Shown piece by piece: positions 1-12,500 of a stretch of 64,000 bases of DNA; positions within the stretch are counted from its first letter, which is position 1; every line of letters begins with the position of its first letter. The notes beneath the pieces are model-generated. The model did not search any database. It saw only the letters and a program-made list of their open reading frames with translations, and had not been told where the DNA came from. This DNA comes from Alnus glutinosa (lineage: Eukaryota; Streptophyta; Magnoliopsida; Fagales; Betulaceae): assembly GCF_958979055.1 (NCBI RefSeq), contig NC_084888.1:3118001-3182000 (forward strand), given 5' to 3'. A program made the position numbers and the translations under genes.

Positions 1-652
1 ATGCATAAACCAAGTGCATGCATGGCAATTATAATCCTGATGATTGAATTAATTCTACTACTGTACGTTTAGATCTTCAACATGTATAACTACATGCATA
101 TATATGATCCATTTATAATTACATCCATCCTATGAAATACATTATATATACGATTACATCGATCACCGGGCTCCGGAGGTGATGCGACCGGTTCACCTCT
201 GGTTGTTCGATCTGAGGGGCCTCAAGAGCATTCATCTCATTTTTAGAGAAATAGGTATTCTATAAACCAAATAACCATTCCAATCTTGGTTCCATTCCTA
301 CGTAATAAACATAGCTTAACAGGAAAACAAAACTCTACCAAAAACATTAAAATTCAGACCTACGTACATATACTAAAATCAAAATCAAAACCATAACCTT
401 TTTTTTTTTTTTTCCCTCACAAAACGAGAAATAATCACAATGTAGTAATTAAAACAAGATCGAGTACGTAATGAAGATTAATTTACTTCATTTCTATTCA
501 AATAAAAGCAAATCCCTTCCCTCTCTCTCTTTTCTCTCTTTCAAAACACACCCACAAATTCCAACCCATGCACGCACCAAAAAAAGAAAAAGAAAGAAAA
601 AATTATTACACGTGCGGATAAAGCCCAAGCGTGTGAAACCCCGCCGCGGTAG
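1..652. other. 3' flank of the SHORT-ROOT gene, no gene recognised
   Basis: AT-rich sequence downstream of the minus-strand SHR stop codon, with a poly-T run near 399-413 and a CT-rich stretch near 518-542. A more GC-rich patch at about 166-230 could be transcribed or a repeat edge, but no open frame over about 50 codons or known domain is visible. Confidence 0.5.
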
Positions 653-2110
653 TCAAGGCCTCCATGCACTGGCCCACACCACCGGCTGATCCTTCCACGA
701 CAAGAATATTCCGGCGACGTCCGAGCACTGTGTCATTGACCAACCCTCCTTGTACCTCCTCAACAAAGCGCGCACATCATCACACACTTCGTCACTGAAC
801 GAGGCCGGGGTGAACCCGCCGACAAGCAAGCGCCGAGACCAGCGAGCAGCCGACTCGCGCCGCTCGACCGAGTCAGAGGGCGCGCAAGCCACCAGGTCCA
901 AGATGGCGCGCCCAGCCGCGCGCTCGAGCATCAAGCGCTCGTTGCTCGTCCGAGGAAAGCTCTCGTCCAAAGCCTCGAAGTAAACCCTAAACCATCTCAA
1001 GCACTCTTCAAACCCTTTTACGAACTCCAGCCCATCAATCCCAACGTCAAGATCAGCTTCTTCTTCGACGACAGTGATTATCCTCGGCTGCAATCTCTGG
1101 AAAGCTGATATCAGATAATCGCGGCGGTCACCGACGGCTGTGATTGAATGTAATGAGCTGACAGTGTTGATTGCCAGCGCTTCATCGTCTTTGAGGTCTA
1201 ACTCATCTAGGTTTAAGTCAGAAAGATCGCCGCCATGGTGGATGACGTTGAATTTGAAAGGCACGCCCATGAGCCTAGCGAACTTCTCCATTCTGCTACC
1301 GATCTCTTTCATTAGTTTCTGAACCGCTGCCACACCTCCGGCGGTGTCGGATTTGCTGGCCATAACCGTCGTCAGCCGGAGGTGCGGGGTTTCGTCGGTG
1401 CGGGTGGCTAGGGCTTCCAGCAAAGTTGGCCACTGTGTACAATACGTGTTGCTGAAATCAACTATATGTAGCTTCGGCTCACCTTCAAAGGCTTCCATGA
1501 TTGCACCATTACACGCTACGTGTCCGAACGTAGTCCACGGGCTGACCTCTTGGAACTTCAAGACCGTTTTTCTCGTTGACTCGAAGGAGCAGGTTTTATC
1601 CGATGCGGAAGCAAGGCTACGGTAACAGCGCTCGCCAGAGTCTGTCATGCGGCTGAACAAGGCCTGGAGGAAGTAGGCGGTGAGCTTCTGGTCGGTGTCG
1701 CCGTAAGGCGAGCTGAGCTCGTTGAGCATCCACATGAGTTGTTGGACACGCGAGCTATTCTTGTCGGCGATGGCACGTGCGGTCTCGAGGAGTATCTCGG
1801 ACGCCCACTTTCCGGAGAATTCGAAGTTAAAATCACGGGCGGGTGAGAAGGAGAATTCTGTCGGGGTGCTTATGTTTGTGGTGGTTGGGGTGGGGGTGGT
1901 GGTGGAAGGGTGGGGTTGATAGGGATAGTAGTGTTTAGAAGAAGACGAGGAGAAGTCTTCTTCATCCATGAAAAAGTTGAAGCATTCTTCGTCTTGATCT
2001 TGTTGGTAGTGATGGTTGTTTTGTCTGGAGGATCGAGAGCTGCTTGAGGTTCTACTGGAGTTGAAAGATTGATCAGATTGAAGACTGACAAGCCTAAACA
2101 AGGTATCCAT
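653..2110 (-). CDS. SHR: GRAS-family transcription factor, SHORT-ROOT type
   Basis: Single uninterrupted exon, 485 residues. It begins [11 protein letters not shown] and ends in WASAWRP, the usual ends of SHORT-ROOT proteins. Residues 1-95 are low complexity (Ser runs, His/Gln, an acidic patch, Thr/Pro repeats). From about residue 100 a GRAS domain follows, with a first leucine-rich region ([17 protein letters not shown]), a VHIID-type motif read as LHIVDF at 214-219, and a C-terminal SAW region. In the known family SHR is made in the stele, moves one cell layer outward, and with SCARECROW drives endodermis specification and ground-tissue asymmetric division. The start is chosen because it gives the canonical N-terminus. 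Absence of introns is normal for this family. The next gene upstream is over 11 kb away, leaving ample space for a promoter. Nothing looks broken. Confidence 0.96.
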   Translation of the reverse strand: MDTLFRLVSLQSDQSFNSSRTSSSSRSSRQNNHHYQQDQDEECFNFFMDEEDFSSSSSKHYYPYQPHPSTTTPTPTTTNISTPTEFSFSPARDFNFEFSGKWASEILLETARAIADKNSSRVQQLMWMLNELSSPYGDTDQKLTAYFLQALFSRMTDSGERCYRSLASASDKTCSFESTRKTVLKFQEVSPWTTFGHVACNGAIMEAFEGEPKLHIVDFSNTYCTQWPTLLEALATRTDETPHLRLTTVMASKSDTAGGVAAVQKLMKEIGSRMEKFARLMGVPFKFNVIHHGGDLSDLNLDELDLKDDEALAINTVSSLHSITAVGDRRDYLISAFQRLQPRIITVVEEEADLDVGIDGLEFVKGFEECLRWFRVYFEALDESFPRTSNERLMLERAAGRAILDLVACAPSDSVERRESAARWSRRLLVGGFTPASFSDEVCDDVRALLRRYKEGWSMTQCSDVAGIFLSWKDQPVVWASAWRP

Positions 2111-4569
2111 TTAACCAACCCTCAGAGACCCACATCAATAAACTGTGAGTCGTCTGTTTTGGTCTTGTTGGGATATGGAATGGAGAGATGGGTGTTTGAG
2201 TTTTTAACAGCTGGGGGAATTGGGATAGAGATATAATGATTAAAGGAGGGATCTTCAAGTTGGAATTTAGCAGATAGAGAAGATTAATTTGAAAACATAA
2301 TTAGGAGGGAATCTAATATAAGTGGGGTTGGATTTTTTTTTTTTTTTTTTGTTTTGTTGCTTTCTTTTGGTTTAATCGATGAGGAATGAGAGAGATTAGG
2401 TTTCTTTTCTAGCTTAGGTTACTCTTTATGGGTTATATTTTAGATTTTAGAGTGGGGATTGACTGATATAGGCCTTTGCTTGTGTTTATAGTATTAGAAT
2501 TGTCTGACAAAAGACGAAAAAAAAAAAAAGGTAGGAGAAAAAGTTTACAAGGTCGAGATCAGCAAATGGGTTAGTGGATTAGCTTTTCAAACTTTGAGAG
2601 ACAGAGAAAGGGAGAGAGGATGTCACATGCTTTTTAGTGGGAGCAGGCGTGCCAACTGGGAGGGAAAGAGAGAGAGAGAGAGAGAGAGAGACATGAGTAC
2701 TAAAGCTGCCGGCGTGCATGATGATGATCAAACCCACCATCTCGCGAGCCCAAGCACAAACCCACTCACATTCCCTGCCTCCTAATCCATCTCCAAACTC
2801 TGCCAAAATACCCATCCTACTTTTTTCCTTTTCTATACTCTTTGATAAACCCATACACGAAAATGTGATATAATAATGTAGTATCCAAATACCAATATAT
2901 GCTCTTCCCCAAAATCTAGGGCATGCCTGGCCGGTGCCTTTAACCTTTTCTCCTACTTTCATAGGATTGTTTATAAACACACCTCCCACACCCACCAAGC
3001 TTAGGCCATTTCTCGATCGATCTACATATTCCAACCATATATACTATAGCTAGCTCGATCTCCTCCCTGCCACAATCCCAAAAATCCTTGCATTTATCTT
3101 CCTATATATCAAGTTGAATTCTCATCCATTCTCCCATTGTCAACCTCATCACTCTTATATAGTTTCCTTCTAGAAAGACAATCTCATCGATCTCGCCAGC
3201 TTAGAATATTCATCAGCTTGTTCAAATTAACGCAAATCAATTTTTTCCGACTTACTAAATGGCTTGGTGGTGGGATGGTATTTTTTTTTTTTTTTTTTTT
3301 TTTTTTGGGTTCGGTATGTCCATGCACATACTATAAAATATGGAGAAGGAACATAGAATATATATATACCTATACCTAGGACCTTCGAATGATTTTTATT
3401 TTTTGTCGAGTTGGATATATATATAAATATATATGCAACAAACTTGTTTGTTCGTTGGATGTTTTTGGGTTTCTTCTTGTTCTTGGTTTTCTTCATCAAT
3501 CATGAGAAAAATTCCCATGTTTGTGCTCTCTGTCCCTGGTTCAAATAGTGTTCTCGGAAATCATCATTGCGAAGAGAAGTACAGAGGGTATTGCCCATTG
3601 CCCATCTTCCAATCCAATTAAGTACACCCCTACGGTCGTGGATTACCCTGGGAATTAAGGGCAGTTTGGTGACTTTGGCCACTCGATTCCCAAGAATTAT
3701 CTGAAGAAATATTCTCCTAGATCGAAGAATCCCCACTTGCAAAACATATATATATATATATATATATATGTAGTTTGTTTATGATAGATAGAAATTAGAC
3801 AAATACATTTAATTTGGTCCTAATTAAATTAAGGGATGTTTTATGGATTTCTGAAGCCCACAATTGTTTACTTAATTACATTCCTTTTCAGGATTAATAT
3901 AACAACAATATAGATGAAATGTCATTGTCTCTAACCACAAAATAGATTTTTTTTCTTTGTTGCGTGCTAATGCATGTAAGAAATCAAGTTAATTAATAAT
4001 AGATGGGTTTGTTGGTGGTGGGTTAGTTCCTTCTTATTTTTCCTGTTTAATTTGGTTAGACTAATTAACAATTCATTGTCGTAATTAAGAACGTACAATT
4101 GGTCGGTCTTTATTCATTGTTTATAGCTAGAATTAACAAATTTTTCTTTTAAAATGGGTTGGAGTAATTGTCTTTAATTCGATCAGTATATTAAATTGAC
4201 ATAAATAATAATAATAATTTCCGAAAATATTCTAACAATAAATTGATCATAACTTATTTGACTCAATCACAAAACAAGATTCAATTATATCAAACCCGGC
4301 CCTAATGTTACTCATCCAACATAAGTCAAAATAATTAAGTATGGGCCCCCTTTTGGTTTGTGATGGCGATGGCAGCTTAATTGATGAACTTCTTTGACCG
4401 AGTATGATGGCCGGGTTTAGTTTAGTCCTAATTAACCCAACAAACTATTATTAATGCTACTAGTAAATTAAAAATAAGTAAGACACGTAACATTTTTGGA
4501 TTGGGATGGCGATAGCAACTTGACAAGGTTTTCAGACCAAGTACTTAAAATAGGTTTAGCTTAGCAAAA

Positions 4570-4612
<43 letters not shown>

Positions 4613-5203
4613 ACTTCCATTTTACTCCCCTGCCCTCAATCGTCAACCCAAAAAAGAATTTGCCCAACCTTTTGCATGGGTGTCGACCACTCCCTTGGCA
4701 GTAACCAGCCATCCTAACCAAACGTTCGAGGCCTAGGCTGGTCATGATCGCAACCACCAAATTGGATGGTCCAACCTTTCTTATGTGTATTATATTATAT
4801 TAATTTGGATCGAGAGGAAAATATTTTTGTCCGATGTGACAATTGCACGTTAGAAACCAATAGAAAGTAAATAAAAAATTTTAAAAAAATAATAAGAAAA
4901 AGAGAGTGTTAATTTAATTTGTAGCATTGCTCCTAGTTTAGTCTCCCGTAATAAACTATTATTAATTGCTTGTGATTGAAAAAGGAATATGTGAGAATCG
5001 AATGGGGATTCAGGCATGAGGCAGCCAGAAATTAATGCTAGCTTAATTATCATGGGTTTGTTTATAGCCTCCGATCCACTCAGCCAGAAATTAAAGGCAG
5101 TTGACCAGTTGACCTGCTGCACTAACTTTGGTTTAGTGGAACTTGTCCACGCGTTTGCCTATTAATTTAAACGAATTAATTATGGTAATTACTTAACAAA
5201 GGA
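2111..5203. other. Upstream region of SHR, intergenic
   Basis: No convincing gene. It should hold the SHR 5' UTR and promoter (minus-strand transcription). Visible are a poly-T run around 2333-2350, a (GA)n tract at 2668-2691, poly-T at 3281-3306, an (AT)n microsatellite at 3745-3769 and a long poly-A run at about 4574-4611. Small open frames here lie in simple-sequence DNA and show no domain. Confidence 0.5.
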
Positions 5204-5372
5204 AGACCAGTTGTTTTTTATTTATTTATTTATTTCTATGCAATACACTAAAAGGAAAAGGGAAAAGGAAAAGGAGATTAATTAACAATGACATAATTAG
5301 TGATCTCATAAACTCGAGACATTGATAAGGGAAAATAGACCAAACCAACTGGTCTTTGTACTATGTTAAATT
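5204..5372. repeat. Left copy of a direct repeat flanking a hAT-like element
   Basis: Begins GACCAGTT and ends with ACTGGTCTTTGTACTATG. It matches 6339-6512 on the other side of the inserted element, sharing the T-rich stretch, the TGCAATACA block, the GGAGATTAATTAA block and the GACATTGATAAGGGAAAATA block. A third copy in inverted orientation lies at 6530-6605. Confidence 0.7.
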
Positions 5373-5422
5373 AATAAAATTAAATAAGTTATATGTTTAT
5401 ATATTAATTAATGATTTCTAAG

Positions 5423-6331
5423 CAATGACGGAGAGATGGGGGCCGGTGGGGCCATGCCCCCCCCCCCCCACTCTTGAGAAAAAAAAAATTAAGGTACAAT
5501 AAAAAAAAAAGAATTTAAGGTTTTTTTTGGCCTATAGTAAGAAATTTTTGTGGCTCGATCCTTGGTCTATTCCCTTTTATCCTCTCTTTAACTAGTTTCA
5601 TCTCATTTGGATTGATAGCTTTATTGTCAAAAAAATTTCTTTTAATATTTCACGGGTAGTAACGGACATGCATGTCTGAGAATGCTAACAATGGAAGGAG
5701 TTTTACAAAGAGGTAGAGATTTTGTTCAAAGTAAATGAAAATGATTTAGTAAATCAGTGTATTGGAAGAAGACAGATGTGGATTTGAGGAGTCGCACACC
5801 TGACAAAGTTCAATTTCTTAAGGATGTGTGGCCAAAGATAACATGAAATGGAGATTCATTTTAATATAGCTAGATGGCATTAGAAAAGTCTAGAAGATAT
5901 GTATTTCATTTGTTGTGTTGCGTTTAGCATAATTTGTTTTGTGTAGAATATAGTGTGTTTTGTATAATAGTTAGTGGGCTATTGTGTTAGTTAGAGTGGG
6001 TTGTTCTAACAAAATGAGTAAGAAAATGTTAGTTTTAAGAGCCATGTCATTCAAGTAAAGTCTTGCGAGAACGTCGAGAAACACACAATTCATCTAACTC
6101 AAATTTCTTAATTTTAGTACAGAAACTGAGATTTTTTATTTTTTATTTTTCAAAAAACTCTTTTCAATTTTACTTATTAATTTTTAATTTAAAGGGAATA
6201 ATAAAAATATTAAAACGGGGTTATTTTTAATTTACTTAAAATTTGCCTAAATATATATTCATACTTTAACCCCTACTTAAGAAAAAAAATTATTTGGCCC
6301 CCTCCCATTAAAATGTTTGACTCCGTCCCTG
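5423..6331. mobile_element. Non-autonomous hAT-like DNA transposon (909 bp)
   Basis: The ends form a short imperfect terminal inverted repeat: left CAATGACGGAG, right end read in reverse CAGGGACGGAGTC. Both are followed inward by a G/C-rich GGGGCC stretch. An 8-bp target-site duplication flanks it, TTTCTAAG at 5415-5422 and TCTCTAAG at 6332-6339 (7 of 8 match). An 8-bp duplication with a CA(G)-starting repeat is the hAT signature. No transposase frame is visible, so it is non-autonomous or decayed. Confidence 0.6.
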
Positions 6332-6338
6332 TCTCTAA

Positions 6339-6342
6339 GACC

Positions 6343-6381
<39 letters not shown>

Positions 6382-6605
6382 CTGTGCAATACAGGAAAAG
6401 CTAGGGAAAGGGAAAATTAAAGGAGATTAATTAAAAATGACATAATTAATGATCGATCTCATAAACTTGAGACATTGATAAGGGAAAATAGACCATTAAA
6501 CCAACTGGTCTTTAATTCTAACATAGTACAAAGACCAGTTGGTTTAATGGTCTATTTTCCTTTCTCAATGTCTCAAGTTTATCAGATCACTACTATGTCA
6601 TTGTT
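6339..6605. repeat. Direct repeat copy followed by a perfect-looking hairpin
   Basis: 6339-6512 repeats 5204-5372. The arm 6434-6512 pairs with 6530-6605 in inverted orientation around a loop of about 17 bases (6513-6529), including the block ACCATTAAACCAACTGGTC and its reverse complement. The result is a stem of roughly 75 bp with few mismatches. Confidence 0.75.
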
Positions 6606-7343
6606 ACTGTTAAAATAATAAAATTAAATTAGGTATATATGAGAGAAGGAAAGCGGAGAGAAATAAATTAAGAAAATAAGATATTTGAGGTGGTTTGGCT
6701 TTAAAGGCCTATGTTCAACGTTTTAATGCCTAATAAGACTATACTTTGATCATGTTGAATTGTTTGATAATAGAATGAAAATTCCTATTTATAAGCTATA
6801 TATATATATATAAAGCGAGCCTCACAGTTTAAGCTGCCCAAAACAGATGGGCCACACAGCTGCTCTCACCCTAATTATAAGGAATGCTAATTATTGACAA
6901 AGTCCTCCCACGTAGCTAGCATGCATGAAGTAAACCATTAGTTACATATAGGCTTTAATAAATTTGTACGTTAATATATTTTGGGGTGGTATTTTTTGTT
7001 TTTAGCTTGAAAAGGTATTATGATGTTACATAAATATGAAAAATATCTTTGAGTTTTTGTGAGTATGATTGTATTTGGTTATTTGTTAATGTTTTTGTTT
7101 TGAAAAAAAAAAAAAAAAAAGGACAACAAAACTTTTAACAAACGAAGCCTCTTGTTGCTTTTTTTTTTTTTTTCCTTTCCTTTTTCTGTTTCTTTTTTCA
7201 CCTGGCCCTTAATTTTATGTGAAACTATCAGTCTATCTCATTTTCTTAGAATTTTGTTTGCGCTAGAGATTTTAGGAGGCCCTACATATGACAAATGCGG
7301 ATTTAGATTCCATGCCATACTTCTTTTCTGGACTGTTCATTTC
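6606..7343. other. Intergenic AT-rich DNA
   Basis: No gene or clear element. It contains an (AT)n stretch near 6800-6813, a poly-A run near 7104-7121 and a poly-T run near 7159-7173. Confidence 0.45.
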
Positions 7344-7694
7344 AAATGAACGGTCTAGATTATGATAGCAAATAAAATAAGGTAAAGTAAAAAATTTGGT
7401 ATTAAGGAGTAGTCGGTTCGACCACCCACATAAGGTAGTTTAGAGCAGCTCAACCACCTCTGACTGCTTAGAGAACCCCTTGGAGAAGGAAACGGTTCGA
7501 CCACCCTCAAACGAGCAAATGAACGGTCTAGATTACGACAGCAAATAAAAGGAAGGTAAAGTAAAAAATTTGGTATTAGGGAGTGATCGATTCGACCACC
7601 CACATAAGATAGTTTTGAGCAGTTCAACCATCTCTGACTGTTTAGAGGTGACTAAACCACCCCTTGGAGAATGAAGCAGTTTGACCACCCTTAG
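7344..7694. repeat. Two-copy tandem repeat, unit about 173 bp
   Basis: Copy 1 is 7344-7516 and copy 2 starts at 7517. Both begin AAATGAACGGTCTAGATTA and share the GCAAATAAAA, GTAAAGTAAAAAATTTGGTATTA and TTCGACCACCCACATAAG blocks. The right part continues into shorter, diverged CGACCACCC-like repeats up to about 7740. No coding capacity. Confidence 0.8.
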
Positions 7695-9551
7695 ATTGCT
7701 CGTTGGAGGGTGACTAAACCACCCTCATTTGATTAAGGAATGATTTGGTTACCCCAAACCACCTATTATATTGGCCGAACCACCTATTTTGGAATATTTG
7801 CCACCAATGGCCATCCTCAACATCACTCTCTTTTACTAATAGAGATAAGTCAATTTAATGGTGTATGATTTTGTTGATGCAAATTTTTGTCCGGTGACGT
7901 GGCATCATCAGAGACGTCCATGTCTTGACTTGCAAAACAGCAAAGACCCATCAGGGGTTGGCCGGTGAAGCCTCCTCCGATGATCAAGTCAGTCAAGTGT
8001 CTAAAGAAGGGGGAGAAGGAGAGAGTGAGTGGAGAAAAATAGATCCCGCTGTTAAATAGTTCTGATACTCCCTTTTCTACCCCTGTATGCTATATGTCCA
8101 TTTTACCCCTGTCAAGCACAAGGCTCTATCTAGACGTCTGATATCTTCTCTGACTTGATTTGACTGGTCTCATAAATACTGAGAGCTGCTAGTGACCAAG
8201 GCTCAAGATCCGGGGACTAGTCCGGAGTCCGGGATCCAACTTGAGGGGCTAATCTAGCCCCACTCTAAACAGGAGATAAATATTTCCCTAACAGATTTCT
8301 TATCAGGATGTCAAACTTGTTGCATTTACAAAACAACCTAAATCTCTAGGAAAAATAAATAACCATTATTGACGAAGAAAAACGTTGTAGTAACGTTTAT
8401 CATCCATGTTTTTAAGTTTAGGGCTTGTTTGGATATGTTTCCAATTTTGTTCTTGAAAAACTATTTTTGAGAGAAAAAAAGAAAAAGAAAAAAGAATTTA
8501 AAAAATAGAAAAATACATATAAATAAAGACTGGTGAAGCGAAACCTGTTTTTAAGTTCTGAAAACATCTAAAATATTTTTTCAATTTCAGGCCATTTTTC
8601 ATGAATTGGTTCCAAAAATCGATTTCCACAAATCCTAATCTCCAAGTTTTCCGTGGATGAAACCCAATTTTTTTCAAGTTTTAAAACCCAAAAACTGCTT
8701 TTTAAAACGAAATACAAATAAGAGTAAAAATGTAGCTTGAGGTTTCTCTTCGTCCGTAAGGACAGTCACCAAGCTAGGCTTCAACCACAGCAATTTTTGG
8801 GCACGGCCCATAAGAGTAAAATTATAGTCAAGCTCATAACTCAGGTGTAGCACAGAATTCGAACAATCCCACAAAAAAGAGGCTGCGAGACCCGTCTGCT
8901 TCATGTAGGTCTCCCTCTTTGTGGAACTACCCCGAATTGTATGTAATTCAAGTACCCATATCCTTATTCTTCGAACTTTTTTGCAAGTTTAAAAGATATA
9001 AACTCAAGGCTTTGGCTTGTGTCATGTACCAAAACACATAAGACACAAGCTGAAAGTGTCACACGTCCCTAATTGTTGATGTGGCAGTCCCACCTTACAT
9101 CTTGTGCACACAGAACGCAAGCTAAACTCAAAACCATCAAATTATAGTGGATTCTAATAATGAGATTATGATGATTCACCATCACACTATAAACACCAAC
9201 ATGTAAAGGCAGCGTTCTTGCCCATAACAAAAAAGAAAAATGTAAAGGCAGCGTTCTACTGGTGAGACTGATAACAGTGATTGCAAGCTCTCACAGGAGA
9301 AAAAGAGGACCACAATTTTTGGAACAAAATCTGCGCTTTGTTCTAATGAAAAATATAAACAATTTCGGATCAAAAGCAACTCAATGTTACATACTACTAT
9401 ACTAGCCTGAAAAAATTCAAATGCAGCCTACTGTTGTTCCCTTTCTGTCGGTCTTCTTTCACTTTTCCTACCCTTAAAAGAACTGTCATAAAGCTGGCCT
9501 ACACAACTCCATAGCATTTCCTTTTTACATAGGGTACAATGGTGAAAATTC
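7695..9551. other. Spacer between repeat block and PUB49, repeat-derived
   Basis: 7865-8290 is a less AT-rich stretch (direct TCCGG motifs, ACTAGTCCGGAGTCCGGG near 8216) that reads like a decayed repeat of unknown class, without open frames. 8420-8640 has the GGGCTTGTTTGGAT-type start common to plant MITE families. 8674-8904 holds a 76-codon minus-strand frame that I do not recognise. The last few hundred bases should include the 3' UTR of the PUB49 gene. Confidence 0.4.
9006..9125. repeat. Dispersed repeat also found in the RPL26 upstream regions
   Basis: Shares an ordered series of blocks (CATGTACC, ACACATAAGACACAA, GTGTCACACGTCCCTAATT, GATGTGGCA, TTGTGCACACAGAACGCAAGCT) with 31838-31960 and 34590-34700. 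Class unknown. Confidence 0.6.
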
Positions 9552-12500
9552 TTACCAACTAGAAAAATCTTTGAATTCTTTTGTTGAGACTCCTAATTTC
9601 CTTTTCTTTGCTACATCAGTCGCTGTTACTGTTAGACTAGTGTCAACAGCAGCAGATTTACCTTGTGAATTTCTTGCTTTCAAGTACCTTCCAACACCAC
9701 CACTGGCAGTTCCAGAATCTGTTCTTCCCGTAACTGGATGGCTATACCATGACCCAATTTTATCCTGAACAAAAGGAAAAACACCAACATGATTATTGGA
9801 AGATTAAAAATAAAAGCCCAAAAAAGCCAGTACTCTGATATCAAAGAACTCGAAACTAACATTATCTTCATCCTCAGCATTCTTCTCATCTTTGGCCTTC
9901 TCTTTCTCTTCTTCTTCGTCGGGTTCTGTGTAAGGATTGACGAATACTGTTATACTAGTTATCTTAATCTCCTCCTGCACAAGTGATAGAAAGAGAACAT
10001 GAAAAATGAGGCAATTTGCAGTAGTAGCTAAATAAATCTCCTGATCTAGATAGGTAAATGTTTCAGAGAGCATTATGATTAAAGTAAATGTACTCTCTAA
10101 TCCAAAACAAATTTTGCTATTGATTTGTAAGATGAAAAGCATTAAATATTTTTCCATACACGCCTTAAGGTAAGATGAAACTAGTTTTGGACCTGAACTT
10201 TCCTGATCTTCTATCTTTTTAGAATTAACGGTACAACCAGAATACGACATCATTGCTTTCTATACACAGCTTCCAAACTCAAGACCAATTGACAATTACA
10301 AGAACAGCACAGCAGAGTGCTCAGCACAGAACACAAATCAATCAGTATTTTGAATCATCTCCACACATAACAGTATCAATCCACACCACGCTAAGCATAA
10401 AAAAATGCTTAAAAAATGTAATATATCAGTAGTATACCGAAGAGTCGAAGACAGTAACTCACCAGAGGTCGGTCATCATCATCAACTGGAACCTTTTCCA
10501 TTACTGCCAGGGTAGTCAAGCCACCAACAACTCCACCAAAAACCGTGTGTTTGAAGTTTAAATGATTTGCAGACTTGTAAAGGATGAAAAACTGAGAACC
10601 ATTTGTGTGGGGACCACTGTTTGCCATACTAACAACACCCCTTCCAGTGTGAAGCAACTTGGAATTCGGTTCATCATTGAAAGGCTTTCCCCATATAGAT
10701 TCACCTCCTTTCCCCGTACCAGTAGGATCACCACCTTGAATCATAAAATTCCTAAAATAAATTGGATAAGACTACTTCAAATAAGTGATACTAATAAACT
10801 AAGCAAGAAATTGAATACGTTGAATTAATTTTAGTAGAGTTGTCACTATACCGGATGTTTCTATGGAAAGCTACTCCATTATAATAGCCACGTTCACAGA
10901 GAGTGATGAAGTTCTCACATGCCCTGGGAGCAATATCACAGTGCAGCTCAATGTTCAAATCACCATGTGTTGTGTGCAGCTGTACATATCCTTTCTTCTT
11001 TGGATTTTTCTCAACTTTGATATATTCAAATTCATTTTCAGTGACAGGATCAAAAGAGGTAGAAGTGAAGGACCGTGAAGCAGCACCAGTAGTAAAACGA
11101 CTCTTTACCTGAAGCAAAAACTCATGTTAAAACTGAACAGAGCACCTGGAAAATAAAACACATGGGCAAAAAAGTCTAACAAACTAACAATACCAAATGG
11201 AGTTGGAAACAACTAATATACAGCCATAATTAGTAATGCAATAGCCCTAGTTCCCTAATATATAATTTCAAATTGATCATTGGAATGGTGCTTCTAAATT
11301 TTATTGTTTTGTATAAACGAAGTCTTAACATAGGAAACTAACCATCTTTGCATTCACAGGTGCCCTCTCACCAGCCATGTGCATAGCTATCCTAGCAGCA
11401 GTTTTATCACTTGTTGCAGCTTTTGCAGCAGCAGCACTTCTTCCATGTACTGAAGCAGACGCAGCATCTACGATACTGTAAGTTTGAGATTTAACCTCTC
11501 CATTCGAATTTGATTCAGAATCTTCTTTAATGCGTGACCTTGCAGCTAAAATTGCAGCAAGTGCAGCAGCCCTTTCTTTTTGTGCCTTGCTGCCACCTCC
11601 CCCAAGCAGTGCTGTTTGCTTTCCTTTTTCAGTTCCAAGCTCCTCCAGCATCTGCTTGATATCCCCAGTGACATTTATATTATAAGTTGGATCTGAACTC
11701 ATTTTATTTAGTTCTGGGAAAAGGAAACATACAAGTCAAAATCATAAAATGATTAAAGTACACACACACCACACACCCACCATGGTGACCCTACAAGGAG
11801 GCTAAACTGACCTTCATCATCAATTTTCAAACTGTTTTTAACATGATCAAAATCCAGGAGAACCTTGATGTCTAAAGCGTTAGGATTCTGTAAAGCATAA
11901 CGACAAAGATAAGAACATCTATGAATGCTAGCAAAAACCACTAACAAGCTTTCAACAAACAAACTGGATATATCTCAAAGCAATTACTACCTGAATTGTT
12001 ATAAGATCTGCTTTAGTAAATGGTTCATCAGTGAGGAGCTCCTTCCAGTTCTTGGTCTTAATGTTCAATTCTTTAATTGCCTATGTAACAAAAGCAAAGA
12101 AATGAAGAATATAAACATAAAAACCACAGATAACTAGGAGGAAAGTATAGTGTCACAGTTGACCAACAGAAAAACAAACCTCATAACAGAACACATTTCC
12201 TGTAGTCTTCACAGCAACTATGTGTGTAAATTCAGTAAAAACTTTGTTTAACACAGGGCACTGATACTCTCCTGCAAAAATTGTGAAAATGTTTTGAATT
12301 AGTTTTCGAATTAGCTAGGATAAGAAATTAAAGAAGAGGTGTGAAAAAACAATAGCAATAACTAGAAGCTTAAAATAGCGATCATAACATTTTGATTTGG
12401 TATCTAAGAGCTCACATAGATAGTGCCATTAGCAATCTGTATTAAATGGATTAGTGAAGCAAAAGTATGCTCTACTTCTCAAAGACATGTACTTATCTTA

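Noticed and set aside
750-1919. Several plus-strand open frames across the SHR gene
   Set aside because: They are antisense shadows of the GC-rich SHR coding region and show no domain.
2594-3034. Overlapping open frames near 2.6-3.0 kb on both strands
   Set aside because: Driven by a (GA)n tract in the SHR upstream region; no domain, no splice partner.
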